Shown piece by piece: positions 56,790 to 64,000 of a stretch of DNA of 64,000 nt. Position 1 is the first letter of the stretch. Each line of letters begins with the position of its first letter. The stretch is from Scalesia atractyloides. Lineage: Eukaryota; Streptophyta; Magnoliopsida; Asterales; Asteraceae. Location: assembly GCA_947069175.1 (NCBI GenBank), contig CAMTDV010000028.1:65828157-65892156 (forward strand), given 5' to 3'. The translations under genes and the position numbers were made by a program. Below the pieces are notes generated by a model, which was not told the DNA's origin, did not search any database, and saw only the letters and a program-made list of their open reading frames with translations.

Positions 56790-57232
56790 TGTTGGATTAG
56801 GTGGTGTATGTAAGGTTAAATATGTTTTTACATATATTTAATTTAGTAGCTATTATTATCATTTATATAATTTGGATCAAAATATATTAAAACCTATAAT
56901 ATAATTAGTTAGTAATGGTGGATGGACCATATTACCCTTATTATCTAATTGGGTTTCCCTTTAGGTGTATATAAAGAGATTACTAGAGAGGGATTAGGGT
57001 TAAATAATCATAACATAACATCACATCAAATTCGACCTCCTCTCTCTCCATTACTACGAGTTCTTCAACCCTAAAGAACTCGGTACGACCATCAATAACA
57101 TACATCCTAAAGGGTAACTAGATCAAGTTGACTATCATGTCGATATCCATGGCTGCATCTGTATCTGGATTTTCTACTGTCTTAGGTATTATTTACATGT
57201 TTTCCATTATGTTTAAACAGAACTGATCAACA
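56790..57232 (+). repeat. Copia-type 5' LTR
   Basis: About 443 bp starting TGTTGGATTAGG and ending CTGATCAACA, with a TATATAAAGAG box near 56,968. It is followed after three bases by AGTATCAGAGCG, a copia-type initiator Met-tRNA primer-binding site. No downstream LTR partner is seen in the window. Confidence 0.6.
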
Positions 57233-57235
57233 TAT

Positions 57236-59150
57236 AGTATCAGAGCGTATGTTGCTCATATCAGTTATGTTAGTTTTTCCCTTAATCTGGAACTAAAACT
57301 GGAAAACTTTATTTTGATGAAAACCGAATTTTAAACTTATGATTCACGGTCTTATGCCACAAAATCTGGAAAAGAATGATTACTAATCGGATTAAACTTT
57401 ATTAAAATTCCGAATTATTATTAAAACTCGAAATCTACCCACAAAATTAGTATAAGGTTTCGATTCCAGATGAAAAAACTCATAAAATTCTTCGTTAATG
57501 TTCTTCGTGTTCATCATAAATACTCGAAGATTTCTTAATGTTTTTCCTATTTTGATTATACTCTATCCATAATTTTTCAAAATAAATGATATGATATATA
57601 TCAGTTAAGAGATTTCAAAATAAAAGATAATATTATCAAAGCATTATTTTAGGAAACTGAATAATGAAATCATCCACATCTTATCATAACTAACTGCTAT
57701 AACCCTGAAGATTTCGAATCTTGGAGAACAAGTTTCAGAAAACTCATCAGAGATTTCAATATTTTATAACTTTTCGAAATCTCAGAAAATTCGAAATCTC
57801 ATTACTTATCGAAATCTTATTCGAAATCACAATTTTTCGGATAAATCCGAAATCTCATTCGAAATCACTATTTTCGGATAAATCCGAAATCTTATTCGAA
57901 ATTACATTTTCGAGAAAAAAAATTCGAAATAACTATTTTCGGAAAAATTCGAAATCACAAATTTTTCGAAAACTCAAATTTTTTTCCGAAATCTAACTTA
58001 TTCGAAATCTAAAATGTTCTCGAAATATCAAGATTTATTCGAAATCTCATTACTTTATTGGGCTGTTATTGTGAAACACTTAATAATTGGTTTTGTAAAA
58101 CACTTAAACAGAATCAGATAACTTTTCACAAAACCAAATATCTTAACTTGAATGAGCTTCTGATGTATCACTTCTGCCCAAAGTGATTTGATACATCTAC
58201 TTATTGTTCAAGTATTATCAGAAGCTATGTTAATTATGCATTACAAACGTAAATGTCTTATTTCTGGCCAAAGCTGATTTAATTCATTTATGTCTAGCAT
58301 ACTTAACAAGTGCATAACTAAGGTGATTGTCTCATTTCTGGCCAAAGCAGATTTGTCACAATTACTTTGCACACATGATTAGATGATTACACTTCTGCCT
58401 AAAGGTGATTTTTCTTCATTTAAGTAGAATTTTCAAATTAGTCTATTATTTTGATGTTAGTAATAGACATATCACAACTTCAAATAATTATCCTCACATT
58501 AATGACCCATCATTAATTCTATGATCATATTTTGTTTGCCTTATTTTTAGTACCCATGACATGACTCACTATAACTTTCTTCTATATAGTAGTATCTCAT
58601 CCACTCTAATTTCTTAACCTAATACATTTTGCCTTACTTAAAGTTTCTATAAGATTAGCTCTTAAATCAAATCCTTGATTATCTTTTAAGACACTATAAT
58701 CCTATTGCTCTCTTCTGATAAAAGTGTTAAAGTAGAAAAATATAGCATGCTTAATAGGACAAGTCAAACATGATGCCTCTCGCGATAATCAAGAACTCAT
58801 TTAATATAAATGCTATCACTAAAGTTATTCCAGATTAAATTTTCTCCTAAGACTAATCTAATTTTATGGAATAATCAGAAGAACTCCTAAGGTGCATGCC
58901 TTCATTTCAAATTTTAAACTATTAACTTAAATGGCATCCATGAATACATCAAATGTACAATACCATGACCTATAAATTAAAGGGCTTACACATGGAAATA
59001 AGTATATTTTTCTAAGGCATTACTACGAACTTTTCCACTAGTATAATTTGATGCCTTCAAATCAACTATAACACTTAAAAGTACCAAAGGAAAATGAGTG
59101 TGTTAATCAGCAACATACGTACAGGAAAAGAAATGCCTAAAACTGGAAAA
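57236..59150 (+). repeat. Leader-like repetitive sequence after the copia LTR
   Basis: No intact ORF. 57,720-58,060 is packed with TTCGAAATC/TTCGGATAAATCCGAAATC units. 58,150-58,410 holds four diverged copies of an ATTTCTGGCCAAAGCTGATTT unit spaced 60-90 bp. The remainder is AT-rich. It may be the start of a decayed copia internal region, but no gag or pol motif is recognisable. Confidence 0.45.
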
Positions 59151-59199
59151 TAAGATGTAATTCACCTCATTAGCACTAAAACCTAAAAGAGGATACTTC

Positions 59200-60150
59200 T
59201 AAGGTTCACAGACAAAATACAAGTACTAATTCCAACTCTAAGTTTAACGCCTCGCTTTTTCATATTTTCCTTAATTAGAAAGTGTAATCGTATTTCTATT
59301 TATGGAAACTTGTATTCGTATCGTATTCATATTTCTTTTCAATCTGGTAATCCGAGACTTTGATCGTAATAAAATTCATACTTGATACATACTTGTCTTA
59401 CATGCAGTCAATTGTTAAATACGTGTTTACATACAGACCGATACTTGTTATACGTGCAAATACTCATACATTCATACTTGATACCTAAATTATACTTACA
59501 AATATGTTGTACACTTAAAAACATGCAAAAATATCAAATTAAAGCATGAAATAAAGGAAAAACCAAGTTCAGGGACTAAAAGTGACAAAAAACCAAAGAA
59601 GTTTCTGGAATATCACTTCTCACGCCCCGTGACCGTCTTCTCTTGTGTATCTCGCGGCCCACGAGGGGGCATAATCTGGAGTTAGTTGTTTCTAGCTCAT
59701 GGATTGGGCAAATGTGTGTTTCTTGCATTTATTACACCCACTAACTCACCCTCTAACCTTAACTATAAATACTCACCTCCTCCCATTCTCATTTCACACC
59801 TCAAACACTCATCTCTCTCTCAATTCAGAAAGTTCAAGACTTTCAAGTGAGTTCTAACTCACCTTCACCTCTCTTCTTTACTCTTTCTTCCTTCTTAACA
59901 CTTGGAACACCTCTAGGAGTGTTTCCATAGGTTTCCATGGAAAACCAACATGGAACATCACCATATTTGAGGTCACAAGTGTAAGAACTTTCTGTTTTAA
60001 TAGGGTTTTAACCCACAAGTGTTGTATCCTTCCAAGCTTGTTCTTGAAACAATACTTGAGTTGGTAGTGTGTAACTACTTGGAAGCCTTGTGTCACGGAG
60101 TTAGTTATTGGACTCTCGTGCGACACTTAGACTCAATCTAATTTAAGCCT
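59200..60150 (+). repeat. LTR-like fragment with promoter signals
   Basis: Text such as CACGCCCCGTGACC and TCTCGCGGCCCACGAGG, then a TATA box ACTATAAATACTCACC (about 59,762-59,777) and a pyrimidine-rich leader (CATCTCTCTCTCAATTCAGA), looks like the U3-R part of a plant LTR on the plus strand. The borders and partner LTR are not found. Confidence 0.4.
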
Positions 60151-60156
60151 TTTTGG

Positions 60157-60825
60157 TTGTGTTAGGTTGTGTTTACACAACGGAAGTCTTTTGTGTGAAC
60201 ACAAGAATGAGTTTGTAGTGCAATACTACAACAAAGATGGTGCTTATATAACTTAAACAAGTATTACAAGTGAGAGTGGTTACAACAAGTTGGGTGCTTA
60301 TAAATGAGGCCACTTATACCTATTTATACTAGTACCTCATGTCTAGATGGTTCTTGATCTAGATAGCTCATTACAAAATATCTAGTGGCTGATTTCTAGA
60401 GTTTTCCAAACAAATATCCAGCTTTGGTGATGATTAAGGGCTGATCTAGAGACTTCTTTGGCAGCCCTTACATCCAACATTTTCTAGTGTCTTCCTTGAT
60501 AATATCTTAGTCCATTCATGTGCCTTCAAGTGTTTTCTAGATGGTTCTTTGCTTGGACTTTTGGTGCTGAATTTCCAGCCCATTCTAGAGAGTTCTATAA
60601 CCTTGTAGTTTGGTCTTTGAGACCAGAATTGCGTACTATTCTCTGGATTGTTTGAGCAGCCCCTAGCGTGTCTTGGATAGCCCGGAAAGTTCTAGAATCG
60701 GGAAGAAAAGTTCTGATTTTTAAGCGGGAGGTGACATTTGGCTATCCTACCTTCAATCCACCACCTCACTTGATGATTTTGAATATTTTATGTCTTTCAC
60801 TTTTATTTTTAACTTGTTCATTGTC
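60157..60825 (-). repeat. Possible copia-like solo LTR
   Basis: It starts TGTTAGGTTGTGTTTACACA with an ACAACGGAAG block, echoing the layout of the LTR of element C. CTAGA-centred words recur (TCTAGATGG, TCTAGAG). No coding sequence; weak evidence. Confidence 0.3.
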
Positions 60826-60895
60826 ACACCCTGACCCGTAGCGGATATGGTAGTCGTGGCATGATTGGGTTTTCATCAAAGCTCATGACATTTAC
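60826..60895. repeat. Gypsy LTR end fragment E
   Basis: Seventy bases TGTCACACCCTGACCCGTAG...TCATGACATTTAC, closely matching the start of the segment at 62,467. They are interrupted by fragment F. Confidence 0.6.
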
Positions 60896-62466
60896 TGTCA
60901 CACCCCGGATTTCCAACCCCGAAATCCAAACACCGGTGGGCCCGGGTGGGGAGTATCGTGACAACAGTTGATAACATCATAGTCAATTAAACACGGCACA
61001 ACGGAAGTCTTGGAGTAAAATTACTATTACAAACCGAATGTTCAAAAATACAAAATAATATACAAGCTTATAATAGAAGATCCACATGTGGATCATAAAA
61101 TGTACATGGAAAGAATACAAAACAGACTTTGGGCAGATTTAGGATTTGCACGATCCTCTATCACTACCGAGCACTTCCGGCCTATTTTCGTATTGTACCT
61201 GCAGATTAGTCTTTTGAAAATACGTCAGCTTTCGCTGGTAAATACACCCAACTGACTCATTTTGAAAACATTTCAAAAATGTTTTAGGTGCGTAACAGCA
61301 CAAAAATCTTTTTATAACTTGGGTTAATTGACCGTCCAACCTTGTTAACAGATTTACATGTTTGTCATACATACGGGGCTTGGCACGAAAACCGAGACAC
61401 AATTAACGTACACACCACTTTGGACTCACGAAGGAGTCAGTTCCTCCCAACCTTGTGGGAATGCATAGTTGAGCGTCTATCGGGTGTATGCCTACACCCG
61501 CGCTAAGGTCGTGGCCATTTTGATTGTAATGAGCCGAGGATATCCAGGACACAGTAGTTAACCCCCGATGTTTAGATTATCAAACAAAACTGATTAAAAC
61601 AGAATATGCGGATTTCTATTCCGAACCGGCGTTCGATTAATCCCATTTCCGACCAAGCGGTAATAATTTACAGTAACCCAAGCCCGTATAGGGGAAATAA
61701 GTCGAGAGTATTTACCTGAGCTAGTCTTCTTAAATTTTTAATAACTCAGCCGTACACAAAAAGGACTAAGTGCAGATAGCATTTACCAGCAAGTCTCTAG
61801 TCTGGATTATGGCATAAACTAACCAATTAAATACTAACGGTCTTATTTAAGTCATAGACTTAGACCGACTAGCGTACTTGATCAAAACGTATGACGCTAG
61901 ATTAAATGATGATTGGATAGAATGTAGTTTAATCCCAATAAGTACCTTCACTTGTTTAATAGGGGTAAACTATTAACATTCTAGATTTTGAGACTTAAAT
62001 GGCAAGGTTAAACCCGTTTCGGTTAATTTTCGTAAAATAGTTACATATACGTAACCGTGTGCATAATAGCGATATCGGGTAACCGGATAAGTCATGGACA
62101 GTTCTACATGCCATTATACTTTAAATAAGTTAAGAAATGAGTAGGATATCAACTTGTATGCCCGTTAAGGTTTTAAAACGAAATTATGGCTCATAAGGGC
62201 ATTTTGGTAATTTCATATCATATAAAAGGAACTTGAATATAATTTAATGTTATGATTATAATTATATTCTGGAAAAATACTTTATTTATGATATAATATC
62301 AGTAGGATATCAATTATATGTGCACTTTAGCCTCTAAACTTTAAAAAGCTTCTAAAAACCTTTTTAAACACCTTTTTGGAACTTTTAGCCCTCCATAGCC
62401 AATACTTGGAATACCCGGGATTATGCCCGGACATTGTCGAGCTCTCGGTTCGTTAAAAGGTCACTC
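60896..62466 (-). repeat. Truncated gypsy LTR fragment F
   Basis: It starts TGTCACACCCCGGATTTCC and shares the CGGTGGGCCCGG, AACGGAAGTCT and CGTCAGCTTTCGCTGGTAAA blocks with the LTRs of element D, so it is a relative. It ends without the usual TGTTACA terminus near 62,466. No ORF is meaningful. Confidence 0.6.
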
Positions 62467-63535
62467 TATCACACCTCGACCCGCAGCGGAATAAGAGTCG
62501 GGGCATAATTGGGTTATCACCAAAGCTCATGATGTTTACTAATATGTTTCATATTTATTAAATTCAAAATTACAACTTCAATATTCCAAACAAGTTCATA
62601 CAATTACAAGGAAAAAGTAACTTAATAAACAATCCAAAACCTAAACCGATTTATTCTTCTAAGCCGTCCTATATGTTTCTTGCTGCAACTGGATCACCTG
62701 TATCATGTGTAAAAATGAGGGTTTTTGGGTCAACAAAAGTTGGCGAGTGAACCTTGTTATAAAACATTTATTATTGATTTCTTGTTATATTTAATATGGA
62801 AAAATTGTGCAATAATCATATGTGAGCAAACGTAAATAAACATACAATAACAAACCACCTTGCATGAGTATATGACATGAATGATAATGTATATGTTGGC
62901 AACGTCACGTTCCGCTCATAGGTAATGGGGAACGGTCGGCCTATGATGATGCATGTGCGATCAAGGCTCAATCAAACGGAGCCGATCGTATGTTGGCAAC
63001 GCCACGTTCCGCTCATAGGTAATGGGGAACGGTTCCGCTCATAGGTAATGGGGAACAGACGGCCTATGATGATGTATGTACTGAAATGATAAATTTAATC
63101 TAAACATTAACCACACAAACAGTTGATACATATTGAATACACATTTGATCATGGATATGATGGATGCACAAGTGTTTAAATGTAATAAATAATAAGACAC
63201 ATGATACACCCCAAAATGTGATTAAAACGGGGAATTTGTAGAGATTCACTCATATTGGGTGCGTTCGTTTGATGCTGTTGAATGCGCACGAGTTTAGAGG
63301 GTTGGTCGACGAGGAATAAATAACCTAAATAATAACGGAAAAAGTACGGTAAATAAGTGGATTTTATTAGCAATTTTAATAGGGTTTTTAGATTTATTTT
63401 TGTGAGTATAAGGTCATTTTCTAACTTTAAAATATTATTTTTAAGTATTTTTAATTGATTTTTAAATTAAATAAATAAATAAAAATATAAAAAAATGTTG
63501 ACTTTTTGGGTTGACCGTTGACCATTGACTTTGCT
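62467..63535. repeat. Gypsy LTR-like segment E'
   Basis: The first 80 bases match fragment E (CACACC.CGACCCG.AGCGGA, GGGTTNTCANCAAAGCTCAT). It then continues uninterrupted. 62,889-63,076 contains tandem text: ATGTTGGCAACG.CACG and several copies of TTCCGCTCATAGGTAATGGG with CGGCCTATGATGATG. The right border is not found. Confidence 0.5.
62889..63076. repeat. Tandem repeat in E'
   Basis: Two long units of about 100 bp; in the second the CCGCTCATAGGTAATGGGGA core is itself doubled. Confidence 0.8.
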
Positions 63536-63554
63536 GTTGACCGGTTCAGACTTG

Positions 63555-63640
63555 TGTATGTATGCGCTGGGTGAGGCTCGAACTCTTGACCTCCCGTACG
63601 CGTGCACGCAGCTCTACCAACTGAGCTACATGTCTAACCC
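63555..63640 (-). other. tRNA-like unit 1
   Basis: On the minus strand GGGTTAGACA precedes TAGCTCAGTTGGTAGAGC (a perfect A box with D-arm GCTC/GAGC) and AGAGTTCGAGCCTC (B box, T-loop) before CACCCA. The acceptor-like ends pair, but about five extra bases follow the 5' strand and no normal anticodon arm forms, so this is tRNA-derived, not a working tRNA. Confidence 0.6.
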
Positions 63641-63734
63641 GAAATATTTTTGTTTTTAATTATATTTATATACTATTTAATTTATTCAGAATTTATTTAT
63701 TTTAAAAAGGATTTTAATTATGTCGAACCGGTGC

Positions 63735-63815
63735 ACATAACAGGTCTCGAACCCGGGACCCGTCGTTTAACATTGCACACAGTCCACCGCTGGACTGTGT
63801 GTCTAACCTGGTTAA
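63735..63815 (-). other. tRNA-like unit 2
   Basis: Minus strand GGTTAGACACACAGTCCAGC, then GGGTTCGAGACC (B box). It contains a perfect 11-bp-stem hairpin CACACAGTCCA / TGGACTGTGTG with loop CCGC at 63,776-63,801. Confidence 0.55.
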
Positions 63816-63899
63816 AATACCGGTTTTTATTAAACTTAACATCTTACAGCGAGTCGATCCGGTTCGTTTTAAAAAGAAACATTTTTATTTCAGCGGATA

Positions 63900-63985
63900 G
63901 GGTCGTGTCAGGGATCGAACTCGAGACGTGCGCTGTGTGTTTGCACACAGTCCACCGCTGGACTGTGTGTCTAACCCGGTTTAAT
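63900..63985 (-). other. tRNA-like unit 3
   Basis: The same layout as unit 2: GGGTTAGACACACAGTCCAG, then GAGTTCGATCCC. The identical hairpin recurs at 63,944-63,969, 168 bp from the first. Confidence 0.55.
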
Positions 63986-64000
63986 ATCTTGTTTTAATTA

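Noticed and set aside
62889..63076. CRISPR-like direct repeats
   Set aside because: This is a plant nuclear LTR context. Repeats are adjacent and nested, without spacers of uniform length.
63555..63640. Functional tRNA gene
   Set aside because: The A and B boxes are good, but about five extra bases follow the acceptor strand and no proper anticodon arm forms, and similar units repeat nearby.

Overview
This window is plant nuclear DNA: AT-rich, intron-containing and dominated by nested transposable elements. One host gene is recognisable, a two-exon NTF2 (nuclear transport factor 2) homologue at about 21.4-22.85 kb. The retrotransposon families are Ty3/gypsy elements with 2.5-3 kb LTRs and extra ORFs upstream of gag, and a Ty1/copia element with two gag zinc knuckles. 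Together with the PIF/Harbinger Myb-like gene they resemble those of Asteraceae (daisy family) genomes. That placement is an inference from familiarity, not from a search.

Layout. 1-10.15 kb is intergenic and holds an RTE-type LINE tail, a Pack-MULE carrying part of an RD19-type cysteine protease, a solo gypsy LTR and small MITEs. 10,155-21,129 is gypsy element D (minus strand) with a perfect TAACT target duplication; it is decayed and lacks RNase H. NTF2 lies directly downstream, with only about 300 bp between the LTR and its ATG. A hAT-like MITE follows at 24,068-24,330.

24,381-55,703 is one PIF/Harbinger element of about 1.85 kb net, flanked by TAA. Its Myb-like gene is cut into three pieces by two insertions. 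The first is gypsy A (25,430-about 44,031, minus), which itself contains young gypsy B (27,012-38,816, plus, perfect ATATG duplication). The second is copia C (44,124-54,999, minus). The order of events read from the nesting is Harbinger first, then A and C, with B after A.

55.7-64 kb is a patchwork of fragments: a LINE tail, a copia LTR with primer-binding site and repetitive leader, several gypsy or copia LTR pieces, and at the edge a three-copy array of tRNA-like units, two of them carrying the same hairpin.

Most broken reading frames in the younger sequences (B, the D accessory ORF, NTF2) are interrupted by single-base deletions, several in short homopolymers. Assembly error is therefore a real alternative to natural decay. 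I found no rRNA gene, no functional tRNA and no CRISPR array. I did not identify a clearly new biological system. The most unusual structures are the tripartite Harbinger gene, the doubled polypurine-tract/LTR-start modules in B and C, the conserved LTR hairpins and the tRNA-like array.
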